Below are positions 20,128-28,723 of a DNA stretch of 64,000 bases, piece after piece. The stretch is from Desulfuromonas sp. KJ2020. Its GTDB lineage: Bacteria > Desulfobacterota > Desulfuromonadia > Desulfuromonadales > SZUA-540. The position numbers and the translations under genes are program-made. Each line of letters starts with the position of its first letter. Within the stretch, counting starts at the first letter, position 1. The DNA is taken from NCBI RefSeq assembly GCF_024197615.1, contig NZ_JAKUKE010000003.1, forward strand, positions 851,717-915,716, given 5' to 3'. The notes below the pieces were generated by a model that saw nothing but the letters and a program-made list of their open reading frames with translations, was not told the origin of the DNA and ran no database searches.

Positions 20128-21126
20128 TCAACGGATGACGCGTGTGGCGAGGGTTAGGGCCTGGAAAGGGATTTTAAGGCCCAGTTCGCGGGCGGTATGC
20201 AGATTAATGACCAGGGAGACATTGCGAGGAGTGCGGACCGGGAGTTCACCCGGCTTTTTACCTGACAGTATTTCCGCCACATAGCCGGCAATGCGGCTGC
20301 CCTGTTCGGCAGGATCGGCTTCAAGGGTCATCAAGGCACCCATTTCACAAAAGCCATGAATCTGCGAAATGACGGGGATCTTGTTTTTTTTGGAAAAATC
20401 CATGATTTTTGTGGCGGACATCTCGAGAACAGCGCTTTCCGCCACAAAAAGAGAATCAATGTGGGGAGACAGAGTCTGGAGTTCCTTCCAGAGATCACCC
20501 GGTCCATTGACTTCCGCTGGCAGCACCGTAATCCCCTTTTTCTCAGCAATCTCCACCAGTTTATTTTTCTGGTAAATGGACGCCTGGTCTTCAGGAGAAA
20601 AAAGAACCCCGATTTTGCGCACGTCCTTGGATAGATAATAGGCGTGCAGCAGGGTTTCAAGGGGCGTTTGTCCCGCCATTCCCGTAAGATTTCCTCCCGG
20701 TTTGGCGATGTCCGCAACAATCCCCAGAGCCACAGGCTCATAGACATCAGCAAAAACAATCGGAATGTTCCTTCCTTCATTTTTGCCGGCCAAGGTGGCA
20801 GGAGCGCCATAGGTCACGATGATGTCGGCCCCGATGCCAACGGCCTTGCGGATACTGTTTATCCAGGACATGACATCTGGATTGGGGCGCTGAACGTAAA
20901 CCGTCACCTCGCCCCTCGCCTCCGTGAGTTCTTCCAACTTATGAACAAAGGCCTCGTGCGCAAGCTGATACCTGGGAAGATCGCCGGTGATCACCACAGC
21001 CACCAGCCCGTCCTTTTTGCACCAGCCGACAACGGGCATCAGGACCAGCAGACAGGCCACCACCAGGGGAATCAGAAAGCGAGGATGTCGGAACAAACGG
21101 ATCAAATGAACACCATTGCACATCAT
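20128..21126 (-). CDS. ABC-type substrate-binding protein (DUF534-like), no permease
   Basis: 332 residues with an N-terminal hydrophobic segment (LIPLVVACLLVLMPVVGW) that serves as signal or anchor. The body resembles the ABC_sub_bind family: ADIIVTYGAPATLA, IPIVFADVYEPVALGIV, KIGVLFSPED and the LFVAESAVLEM stretch. No ABC ATPase or permease is next to it. It is 14 bases after the porin gene and appears to be the third gene of the cytochrome-porin operon. It may act as a sensor or periplasmic binding partner; its ligand is unknown. Confidence 0.75.
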   Translation of the reverse strand: MMCNGVHLIRLFRHPRFLIPLVVACLLVLMPVVGWCKKDGLVAVVITGDLPRYQLAHEAFVHKLEELTEARGEVTVYVQRPNPDVMSWINSIRKAVGIGADIIVTYGAPATLAGKNEGRNIPIVFADVYEPVALGIVADIAKPGGNLTGMAGQTPLETLLHAYYLSKDVRKIGVLFSPEDQASIYQKNKLVEIAEKKGITVLPAEVNGPGDLWKELQTLSPHIDSLFVAESAVLEMSATKIMDFSKKNKIPVISQIHGFCEMGALMTLEADPAEQGSRIAGYVAEILSGKKPGELPVRTPRNVSLVINLHTARELGLKIPFQALTLATRVIR

Positions 21127-21140
21127 GGGTAGAAAATCGC

Positions 21141-23207
21141 TTACCAGGTCCTCGACAGGGAAAGCAGATAGCTCTGCACAGTGCCGTCAAGGACCGCGCC
21201 CTCCAGGTCTTCGTAGCGATCCCAGGTATAGCGGGCGGAGCATTTCCACTCATCCTTGAATTGCCAGTCCACACCCACCTTGTACGCCGTCTGCAGAATT
21301 TGCAGCTCACTCAGTTGCCGCAAAGCTGAAGAATCGACCGCCGTGCTGCCAATACCGTAGTATTCGAGGGGCTGAAAGGCAAAACTGGGGTCAAAGCGGC
21401 TGGCGGATCGAGTCAGACGGGCTTCCCCGAGGAAGGACACCTGCTTGCTGAGGTGCCAGACAGAAGAGAGTTCCGCAGTATGAACGGTTTGCTCGAATTC
21501 GGCATTTTCATCCAGAATGACATAATCGGGATAATGGTCATTGCCGAAAAGAACGCCCTGTTCTGTCCTGCTGTGAAGATAGCCGTAACGGATATTGACC
21601 TGCAGACTCTTGTGGGGAATAAGCCAGGCACCGGCCGTTGCGTTTTCCGAATCAAGCTGGCGCCTCAGGCGATAGCGGTTGAGGGTGGCCGAATCGTGAA
21701 AAAGGCTGCGTTCATTGCGGTTGTTTTCTTCCCGAATAACCTGAATATTGGCCGTCATGCCAGCCCGGTCGGACAGGGTCAGAGTGGCCCCGGCAAATCC
21801 CTGGTGCCCCCTTTTCAAGGAGGTGCTGTAAGACGGATCATCCGAAGTGAGATATTTGTAGGAAAGATTGAGCCTGAGTTTTTGGGTGCCAAGAGGACGG
21901 GCGATGAGGCTGAACTTATAGGAGGATTTGTTCTCCTGGGCGGGAAGATGCCAAAACAAGTCATTGGGATCATCCTGAATCGGTCCGGTCGAGGTGCGTT
22001 CAATTTCTTCCCGTTGCCAATCTCCTTGCAGCGTCAGGCGATAATGCGGGCGATAGGAAAGCCGTGACCCATAGTGCGTGCGCTTGACATCCATGCTGTC
22101 GCGAACAGAAACTGGTCCAGCCGGCAGCCCGCTTACCGCGACCTGGTCCGGATTCCGGGTGTCCATGTCGAGCAGGCGATAGCGCAGAGCCAAGGTCCAT
22201 TGGCTGGAAGGGGTCAATGTAAAATCCCCGGCGGCTTTCCAATAATCGCTCTTGGACGTGACGGGAGAAACATCGCTTAGTTTGGAGGAGCTCTCCATTT
22301 CCCCCACACTGAGCATGGCACCGGCTGTCAAACCACCGGTAAGGGAAGTGTGGAGGCCTAAAGAATGGGCGATGTGACGGGATTCGGGGACAGCATCGTG
22401 CTCGTACTCGCCCGCATGACGGTAGAGAGTGTCAGGCTCGGTTGAGATGTCGACCAGCTCACCGAAAGGATCCAGGGGGGTGCGGGTTTTATCGCGGAAC
22501 TCGCGGTAAAAACTCGAATAGCTTATATCGACCAGTCCCAGATGCGCATCAAACCCGCCCCGGATTTCTTCGGTGACCTGATTGACCGTTTCGGTTCGCG
22601 ACTGCAGATGGCAGGACGTGCAATCGGCGGTTTGGGCGCCGCCTTCATCGACAAAACATCCCTGCCGGGTTCCCTGTCGCTGCAGACGCCAGTAGGCGAG
22701 ATTGAAGTGGGCCGGGAACTCAGGAAGCCTTGCTCGCAAACTCACTTCGTCTTTCTTGACTTCAATGGCGTACTCTTCCCGGGGGTTCTGGTCGGTAAAG
22801 GTGACCAGGGGAGCCGTCAGGGTAGCGTCAATGCCGGGGAAATGTTCCAACTGATGGTTAAAGGTTTCACTGGTGGCGTGCAGACGGAAGAGGCCACGAT
22901 AGTCGAAGTCTATGGCGGCGTTGTAGTCCGTTTGGTCAAAGTAGTCCGCTTCAAAGCGAAAGCGCTGGGTCGTTTTCAGATCCTTGATGACTATGCCGGC
23001 GACCGTCCCAGAATCGAGAAAACTGTATTCTCCGGCTCTCTGTGTGTTTTCCTGGGAGTCGACCACGCGATATCCCAAGGAGAAAGAACTCTCCAGAATC
23101 CGCGGATCCAGATCCTCGCAATCCATCGCGGAGAAAACAGGGAAAAACATTCCCGTCAGCGCGAGGACACATATTTGCCATAGAACATGGATTCTAGGTT
23201 TAATCAC
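21141..23207 (-). CDS. MtrB/PioB-like outer-membrane beta-barrel with one heme motif
   Basis: 688 residues with a signal sequence, then alternating beta-strand segments and a C-terminal aromatic ending LLSLSRTW, as in outer-membrane barrels. The pattern resembles porins of porin-cytochrome electron conduits. A CTSCH heme c motif at residues 196-200 is unusual within such a porin. The upstream neighbour is a decaheme lipoprotein, so the pair should carry electrons across the outer membrane. The assignment is from layout; strand count was not computed. Confidence 0.75.
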   Translation of the reverse strand: MIKPRIHVLWQICVLALTGMFFPVFSAMDCEDLDPRILESSFSLGYRVVDSQENTQRAGEYSFLDSGTVAGIVIKDLKTTQRFRFEADYFDQTDYNAAIDFDYRGLFRLHATSETFNHQLEHFPGIDATLTAPLVTFTDQNPREEYAIEVKKDEVSLRARLPEFPAHFNLAYWRLQRQGTRQGCFVDEGGAQTADCTSCHLQSRTETVNQVTEEIRGGFDAHLGLVDISYSSFYREFRDKTRTPLDPFGELVDISTEPDTLYRHAGEYEHDAVPESRHIAHSLGLHTSLTGGLTAGAMLSVGEMESSSKLSDVSPVTSKSDYWKAAGDFTLTPSSQWTLALRYRLLDMDTRNPDQVAVSGLPAGPVSVRDSMDVKRTHYGSRLSYRPHYRLTLQGDWQREEIERTSTGPIQDDPNDLFWHLPAQENKSSYKFSLIARPLGTQKLRLNLSYKYLTSDDPSYSTSLKRGHQGFAGATLTLSDRAGMTANIQVIREENNRNERSLFHDSATLNRYRLRRQLDSENATAGAWLIPHKSLQVNIRYGYLHSRTEQGVLFGNDHYPDYVILDENAEFEQTVHTAELSSVWHLSKQVSFLGEARLTRSASRFDPSFAFQPLEYYGIGSTAVDSSALRQLSELQILQTAYKVGVDWQFKDEWKCSARYTWDRYEDLEGAVLDGTVQSYLLSLSRTW

Positions 23208-23249
23208 CGAAATCCCCCTCCTAGTATCGCTAACAGCACTGGAAACAGA

Positions 23250-24224
23250 TCAACGCGCAATGAAAGTCCCCCTGCCTTTGGCCGATGGAACATCTGTTCC
23301 GTGAATGGACGAGTGGCAGCTGGTGCAACGAGAATAAAAGGCCCCTTTCAACCCATCAGTAGCCAGCGAAGGATGAGAGTAGTCTTGATGACCGGCATGG
23401 CACTGGAGGCAGAGAAAAGGTTCGGATGTTCTCAGCAGGCTGTTGTTGGTCGAGCCGTGGTGGGAATGGCAGGTAAGGCAATTTTCAGCAAGATCAGCGT
23501 GCTCGTAGACAAAGGGACCCTGCTTGTCCATGTGGCAGCGGGTACACAGTTCTTTAACGGTGATTCCCTTGAGGTCATGTTTTTGAGCGGAACCGTGGGG
23601 TTCGTGGCAATCGACACAGGCCATTTTGCGTTCGCGTACAGGGTGACGGGAAAACTGGGCAAACTCCATCCGCGCGTTGATATGGCAGGCATAGCACATC
23701 TCGTCCATTTCCTGCCGACTCACCTTCTGCTGCGGCCCCTGATGCAGCTTGTGACAGTCGAAACAGCTGACGTCACTGCTGGCATGGATGCTGCCGTTCC
23801 AGTAATGCAGGTTGGGTGTTGACGCCGCCGAATGACATTTGAGGCAGATCAGGGATTGGGCCTGGGAGGGGAGTTCTTCGAGCTGCAAGAGCGTTTTGAA
23901 ATCACACTTGTCGTTTTCCTTGGCGTTTAAGATGGCCAGGCTGCCAGGGCCGTGACAGGATTCGCAGTTGACGAGCGGCAGACCGGTTTCCGGTGAAATC
24001 TGCTCTCCGTGGACGGACATTTGAAAATCGCGGTGAATCTCGTCATGCTTATGGCACTGAGCGAGACAGTTGGCATCGCCGACATAATCGGCGTCAAGAC
24101 GGCCGACAATGAGCTGCTCGTAGGCCCGAACGGGCAAAAGGGGGTGATCAGCCCGTAACGCGGGCAGGTCACTACAGGCGTACAAAAGACTAAGAGCTAT
24201 CAGCAAAAAGATCGTTCTGATCAA
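23250..24224 (-). CDS. Decaheme c-type cytochrome lipoprotein (DmsE/MtrA-like)
   Basis: 324 residues beginning with a TTG at 24224 after GGGGGA. The signal ends in a lipobox, LLYAC (Cys17). Nine CXXCH motifs are present: CESCH, CLKCH, CFDCH, CYACH, CVDCH, CTRCH, CLTCH, CLQCH and CTSCH. A tenth site, CLAQCH (residues 53-58), has three residues between the cysteines. Length and heme spacing match the MtrA/DmsE decaheme family that fills an outer-membrane barrel. It precedes the barrel gene by 42 bases. Confidence 0.88.
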   Translation of the reverse strand: MIRTIFLLIALSLLYACSDLPALRADHPLLPVRAYEQLIVGRLDADYVGDANCLAQCHKHDEIHRDFQMSVHGEQISPETGLPLVNCESCHGPGSLAILNAKENDKCDFKTLLQLEELPSQAQSLICLKCHSAASTPNLHYWNGSIHASSDVSCFDCHKLHQGPQQKVSRQEMDEMCYACHINARMEFAQFSRHPVRERKMACVDCHEPHGSAQKHDLKGITVKELCTRCHMDKQGPFVYEHADLAENCLTCHSHHGSTNNSLLRTSEPFLCLQCHAGHQDYSHPSLATDGLKGAFYSRCTSCHSSIHGTDVPSAKGRGTFIAR

Positions 24225-24259
24225 GACATTCCCCCTATAAAAAGCTCAGAAAAGCACCC

Positions 24260-24318
24260 AAACTTTAGCATTGGCCGAACCATTGTCATGCAAAAACCGT
24301 GAAATATTTCTAAAGTTT
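24260..24318. promoter_or_regulatory. Inverted repeat upstream of the cytochrome operon
   Basis: AAACTTTAG (24260-24268) and CTAAAGTTT (24310-24318) form a perfect 9-base inverted repeat separated by 41 bases. They lie 36-94 bases before the cytochrome start codon. It could be a pair of operator half-sites. No convincing promoter boxes were identified here. The 24225-24427 gap holds nothing else I can name. Confidence 0.3.
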
Positions 24319-24427
24319 CGCGAATAAGCTGCGCAAAAGGAGAAAAACGGCGCTCTGCGGGGATTTGGTGGTCGTCAGGTCAAGACAGGGGGATTGATGT
24401 TCGGGTAAAGATTTGGTGATATTACGC

Positions 24428-24464
24428 AAAAGCGCCGTTTCCCTTGAGGGAAACGGCGCTTTTT
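24428..24464 (-). terminator. Terminator of the MCE transport operon
   Basis: GCGCCGTTTCCC and GGGAAACGGCGC form a perfect stem with a three-base loop, flanked by A runs on one side and T runs on the other. It lies 25 bases downstream of the MCE gene and could work in both directions. Confidence 0.85.
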
Positions 24465-24488
24465 CACGCATGTGCCTGTGGAAAAGAC

Positions 24489-25577
24489 CTAGAACAAGGT
24501 GCCGACGGCCGTTCCCAAGACGGAAATGGGGCCACTGTCACCCATGGAATCCACCGCTTTTTCCACTTTTTTAACGGCGGATTGGGTGTCGCGATAAAGC
24601 TCATCTTCATTCACGAGTTTACCAAGAGTTCCCTGCCCTTCATTAATTTTGGCGGTAATACTGCTGAGGTTGGCAAGGGTTTTTTCACCTTCAATGTAAA
24701 GACTGTCCTCATTGACCAGTTTGCCCAGCGTTCCTTCTCCTTCGTTAATCTTCCGGGTGATGGCCCGCAATTCTGCCAGGGTATCCGACGCATCGGCATA
24801 CAACGTGTCATCAGTGAACAGTTTGCCAAGGGTTCCTTCTCCATTACGCAGAGAGTTGGATAATACCCGAAGATTCGCCATGGTCGCGGTAGTTTCCTCA
24901 TAAAGGGCTGGATCGGTCACCAGACGTCCCAAGGTGCCCTCCCCGTTTTCGATGCGGCGCAGAACCTGATTCAGACTGGCCACCGTAAGCTGAAGATCTT
25001 CATAAAGGGCGGCGTCGTTAACCAGTTTCCCGAGCATCCCTTCGCCCATGTCGATCTTGGCCACGATATTTTCAATGCGCTGAACAGACTCCACGATGGG
25101 TCCTTCACTTTTTTCCAGAATATCCCCCAGGGTACCCAGCACCCTTTCCTGATTGCGGTCGAAATTGGATATCAACTGATCGATATTGGTTTTTTCGAGA
25201 CTGGGAATTTCCGAACCGGAAGGCAGAGGCTGAGCATCGGTGGACCCAAAGGTCACTCCGAGAAATTGCCCGCCCAAAAGGTTGGTCTGCCGAATCTCGG
25301 CATACGAATCGGTCTTGATGACCGTTCCGTCGAGAACGTAAAAGTCGATGCGGACCTTGCTGTCTTCGATGCCGATGGTGGTGACTTTTCCTACCTCGAC
25401 GCCGGCGATGCGGACGGGATCCCCTAGTTTGATGCCGACCGCAGAGGAAAAATAGGTGAAATAGTCCCTCTGCTCGACAAAGGGATTCCAGTCTTCCACC
25501 AGTTCAATAAAAACGCCTAGCGCAAAAAGGGCGATCAGGAAAAATCCCCCTACTTTTTTTTCAATGGAAAGGCCCAT
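24489..25577 (-). CDS. mlaD: MlaD/MCE-family phospholipid-transport protein with 34-residue repeats
   Basis: 362 residues from the ATG at 25577, which has AAGGAG upstream. One N-terminal membrane helix (residues about 8-25) is followed by a single MCE domain (GIKLGDPVRIAGVEVGKV, QTNLLGGQFLGV). The C-terminal half consists of five 34-residue repeats with the core GEGTLGKLV...LY. MCE proteins form hexameric rings that bind lipids between the inner and outer membranes. The stop of the ATPase gene is one base from its start, so coupling is likely. Confidence 0.88.
   Translation of the reverse strand: MGLSIEKKVGGFFLIALFALGVFIELVEDWNPFVEQRDYFTYFSSAVGIKLGDPVRIAGVEVGKVTTIGIEDSKVRIDFYVLDGTVIKTDSYAEIRQTNLLGGQFLGVTFGSTDAQPLPSGSEIPSLEKTNIDQLISNFDRNQERVLGTLGDILEKSEGPIVESVQRIENIVAKIDMGEGMLGKLVNDAALYEDLQLTVASLNQVLRRIENGEGTLGRLVTDPALYEETTATMANLRVLSNSLRNGEGTLGKLFTDDTLYADASDTLAELRAITRKINEGEGTLGKLVNEDSLYIEGEKTLANLSSITAKINEGQGTLGKLVNEDELYRDTQSAVKKVEKAVDSMGDSGPISVLGTAVGTLF
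24543..25046 (-). repeat. Five tandem 34-codon repeats in the MCE gene
   Basis: The repeats begin GEGMLGKLV, GEGTLGRLV, GEGTLGKLF, GEGTLGKLV and GQGTLGKLV, with exactly 34 residues from one to the next. Each unit continues with an LY pair and a predicted amphipathic helix. They cover residues 178 to about 345 of the protein. Confidence 0.85.
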
Positions 25578-25578
25578 A

Positions 25579-26445
25579 TCACTTTTCTCCTTGGATGCCT
25601 TTGGTCGTCGTGTAGATGAATTTGCGGACCGCCGGGTTCTGGCTGGCCTTGATCTCCGCGGGGGTTCCAATCTCGACAATGCCTTGATCATTCATCATCG
25701 CCACGCGATCAGAAAGATAAAGAGCGAAGTTCAAGTCATGGCTGACGATGATCGTCGTCAGATTGACTCTGTTTTTAAGATTCATGATCACCCTGGCCAA
25801 TTCGTCGGAGGTCACCGGATCGAGCTCGGCTGTGGGCTCATCGTAAAGAATCAGATCGGGGTTCATGGCCAGTGAACGCGCGATGGCCACCCGCTTTTTC
25901 ATGCCCCCGGAAAGTTCCGAGGGCATGAGATTTTCCTTGCCCCCCAGACCAACGAGTCTGAGCTTTTCCCGGATAATCCTGCGAATGCGCGCTTCAGTAC
26001 AAATTCTGTTTTCACGCAGCCACAAGCCGACATTTTCGCCGACGGTCAGGGAATTGAAGAGGGCGGACGTCTGAAACACCATACTGTAGCGGTATGGAGG
26101 TTTCTCCTGACGGTTGTTATTGTCGAAGATATCCTGCCCGTCAATGAGAATCCGGCCGCTGTCCGGCTTCAACAGCTTGACGATATGCTTGAGAAGGACG
26201 CTTTTGCCGGTGCCCGAGGGCCCGATGATGGAAAATGTCTCCCCGGGTTGAATCTCCAGGCTGATGTCCCTGAGAACGTGATTGCCATTGAAGGACTTGT
26301 TCAAACTCTCGATGCGGATTTCAACCCCATGAGAATCTTCGTAGCTGCTGCGACACTCGCAGTCATCCCGCTCTCTCTTCTTGCGACCGAGGAACCAACG
26401 GCTTAAGAAACCCTCCCGTTGTTTTTTTTGAGCGCTATCTGTCAT
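25579..26445 (-). CDS. mlaF: MlaF-like ABC transporter ATP-binding protein
   Basis: 288 residues. Walker A is GPSGTGKS, the signature is LSGGMKKR and Walker B LILYDEPTAELDP. A charged, Cys-containing N-terminal extension of about 35 residues (RRK-rich, DDCECRSS) precedes the ATPase domain and is longer than in E. coli MlaF. It powers lipid movement through the MlaE permease encoded upstream. It is in an operon with mlaE and the MCE gene. Confidence 0.92.
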   Translation of the reverse strand: MTDSAQKKQREGFLSRWFLGRKKRERDDCECRSSYEDSHGVEIRIESLNKSFNGNHVLRDISLEIQPGETFSIIGPSGTGKSVLLKHIVKLLKPDSGRILIDGQDIFDNNNRQEKPPYRYSMVFQTSALFNSLTVGENVGLWLRENRICTEARIRRIIREKLRLVGLGGKENLMPSELSGGMKKRVAIARSLAMNPDLILYDEPTAELDPVTSDELARVIMNLKNRVNLTTIIVSHDLNFALYLSDRVAMMNDQGIVEIGTPAEIKASQNPAVRKFIYTTTKGIQGEK

Positions 26446-26458
26446 CGCACGGATCCAT

Positions 26459-27226
26459 TTACATCATAAGGCGGGTGAGAAAGTAGTCGGCAATAAAGAT
26501 CAACAGAAAAGACATGACCACAGACTCCGTCGTCGATTGCCCGATACCGCGGGCGCCGCCGGATGTTTTAAAACCGACATAGCAGCCGACATGGGCCACG
26601 ATGCCGCCAAAAACGGTCGCCTTGACCAGGCCTTTAAGAATGTCATGGTAGTTCAGCGAACGGATGAGGTTATCGTAATACACATTGAAAGGTACGTTGA
26701 TCTCGGGGTTGATGTCACTGACGATAGCACCGCCAACAATACCGATGATCATGGAAAAAACGACCAGGGCCGGCACGGCAAAGAGGCAGCCCAGCAGTCT
26801 GGGCATGGCCAGATAGCGGATCGGGTCGATCTGCAGGGTTTTAAGGGCGTCGATTTCTTCATAGACTTTCATGGCCCCGACCTCGGCGGACATAGCCGAA
26901 CCGATGCGACCCGCCACCAGCAGACTGGTCATGACCGGGCCCAATTCCTTGACCAGGGAAAGTCCCACAATGGCGCCAATCGCTTCCTGGGTGCCGTAAA
27001 GAGCGAGCTCCGAACCGGTCTGCAGCGCCAGGACCATACCGACAAAAAGACTCATCAGGGCCGCAATCGGAAGAGTACCGATGCCGATGTCGTACAGCTG
27101 CCGGAAAATGGCCGGCAGATTTCGAGGGGCTTCCTTGAAATAGAAGACTGTTTTTAGAAAAAGCAGCAACATCTCCCCCGCCGTTTCGGCGAAGCTCAGA
27201 ATGCGCGTGCCTATTTTCTCAATCAT
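26459..27226 (-). CDS. mlaE: MlaE-family permease
   Basis: 255 residues with about five membrane segments. The MlaE signature includes LVVAGRIGSAMSAEVGAM (read here as LLVAGRIGSAMSAEVGAM) and EEIDALKTLQIDP. It is the inner-membrane part of an MCE-linked ABC transporter. Its start overlaps the stop of the upstream Trp-Pro-rich gene by four bases, tying that gene to the transporter. Confidence 0.93.
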   Translation of the reverse strand: MIEKIGTRILSFAETAGEMLLLFLKTVFYFKEAPRNLPAIFRQLYDIGIGTLPIAALMSLFVGMVLALQTGSELALYGTQEAIGAIVGLSLVKELGPVMTSLLVAGRIGSAMSAEVGAMKVYEEIDALKTLQIDPIRYLAMPRLLGCLFAVPALVVFSMIIGIVGGAIVSDINPEINVPFNVYYDNLIRSLNYHDILKGLVKATVFGGIVAHVGCYVGFKTSGGARGIGQSTTESVVMSFLLIFIADYFLTRLMM

Positions 27227-28701
27227 TGACCGTCATCCTCAGCGATTTCACGCTCTGCTCCACCCCAGTGAATCCCCCAGGGCAGGTAAAACAGGTTCAG
27301 GGTCGTGCCTTGCGGGCCGCTTCGGTATCGCAGCAGTCCTTTTATGAAACTAAAATCTTTCCCTTTCGATTCCTGACGACTGTAGCTGAACAGGGGGAAG
27401 AATTCCCAGGCGAGGTCATCGCCTCTTTTCTGGCGCCAGTAGAGGTTCCACAAGAAACTTTCGGCTGAATCGGAGCCTTTCCACTGCTTCTGGTAAATCC
27501 ACCACAAGGGCGCCCAGTTGCGACGGATGCCATCCTGTTCCGGCAGGATGGGCTCAAGAAGGGACAGGGTATAAAAATGCGAGACCCCATCGATCCGTTC
27601 ATAGGTGAACAGGGGCCACAAAGCCACCCTCTTCTTGGGCTCAGCCCCCTGTATGTATAGCCTTTCTTCCATGTTGGAGTATAGGAAAAAAAGGACACGC
27701 GACCGGCGTCTTTCGTAACCATCCGCTTGCCTTTCCTCGATTTTAAAGAGAGGCCAGAGGTACCAGCGTTTCTTTTCCTTCCCCAGGCGTTCATTGGCAT
27801 AAAAGGGCAGAAAGGTCGTGGCCTCCCGATAGGATCCGCGGGCGATGCGGAAGATCGGCCAGGGGAATTCCCAAAGCTCATACTCCTTTTGCCGATCCTC
27901 GATGTGACGGAAAAAGGGCCAGAGGTAAATGCGGGATGAATAATTGGGCGATTCATCCGAAAGATAAAAGGGGAAAACCGTTCGGCGCTGCAATGGATTG
28001 GCGGTATCCAGGCCAAGATCGTAGCGGAAAAAGATGGGCCACAGGAACATCGTCTTGTCGTAGACACCCGTTTTGCGGCTGTGGCCGTAAAGAGGCCACG
28101 CCTTGAAGCCCCGCTCATTTTCCCCTCGAACACTGGCGAAAAAAGGCCAGAGAACATTGGTCACGGTAGTGTCTTTTTTCTGAGTGACGGAGTAAAGCGG
28201 AAAGAGCGTAAAGCGGATTTCATCGCGGCCGAAGAGATTGTAGATTTTGCCACCGAAGGGGAAAAAAGCGAAATAGCGCCCCTTTTCTTCATCTGTGCCG
28301 GCAAAGATGAAAGGGAAGAGCTGAAACTCATCCTCTTCTTCTTCATGGGCCGGGAAATCCCAGTTCAGCAAACGGAGCCCCTGAAAAAGGGACTGATCCG
28401 AGGTTTTCTTTTTCGAGGCGACAGGGTAGAGAAACTCACTGGCAACATAGTCGCCAGGGTCGAGCCAGCGTCGAGAATAGAGGGGACGCAGGGCCAGTTC
28501 GCGTTCCGACCCCATTCTGTCAACGTTGAGGAGCGGCCCTAAAATATTCAGGCTGGCATAGCCTTCATTTTCCGAGGCCCGGTAATCCACCAGGGGCCAC
28601 AAAGTGAACACCCCTTCCATGGCCAGGCCGCTGGCAGGCTTTAGAAAAACAAGAGCACTGAAGATAAGGACGAGAAAGCCTGTGCGGAACAAGGAAGTCA
28701 C
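27223..28701 (-). CDS. Trp-Pro-Leu/Phe repeat envelope protein, function unknown
   Basis: 492 residues with a signal sequence (LVLIFSALVFLKPASGLA). The body repeats short strands built on FxLWPLF, LFPFIF, AWPLYG, YLWPFF and LWPLFTYE about every 20-30 residues, each followed by charged turns. The pattern suggests a beta-barrel or beta-solenoid at the outer membrane, but no named family was recognised. It is the first gene of the MCE operon and overlaps mlaE by four bases, so a role in lipid transport to or from the outer membrane is a reasonable inference. Confidence 0.7.
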   Translation of the reverse strand: MTSLFRTGFLVLIFSALVFLKPASGLAMEGVFTLWPLVDYRASENEGYASLNILGPLLNVDRMGSERELALRPLYSRRWLDPGDYVASEFLYPVASKKKTSDQSLFQGLRLLNWDFPAHEEEEDEFQLFPFIFAGTDEEKGRYFAFFPFGGKIYNLFGRDEIRFTLFPLYSVTQKKDTTVTNVLWPFFASVRGENERGFKAWPLYGHSRKTGVYDKTMFLWPIFFRYDLGLDTANPLQRRTVFPFYLSDESPNYSSRIYLWPFFRHIEDRQKEYELWEFPWPIFRIARGSYREATTFLPFYANERLGKEKKRWYLWPLFKIEERQADGYERRRSRVLFFLYSNMEERLYIQGAEPKKRVALWPLFTYERIDGVSHFYTLSLLEPILPEQDGIRRNWAPLWWIYQKQWKGSDSAESFLWNLYWRQKRGDDLAWEFFPLFSYSRQESKGKDFSFIKGLLRYRSGPQGTTLNLFYLPWGIHWGGAEREIAEDDGQ

Positions 28702-28723
28702 CCCGATAACCAGCTGGAAAGAT

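Noticed and set aside
24500-25100. CRISPR-like periodicity
   Set aside because: The 102-base period is codon-level repetition in the MCE gene, not identical DNA repeats with unique spacers.
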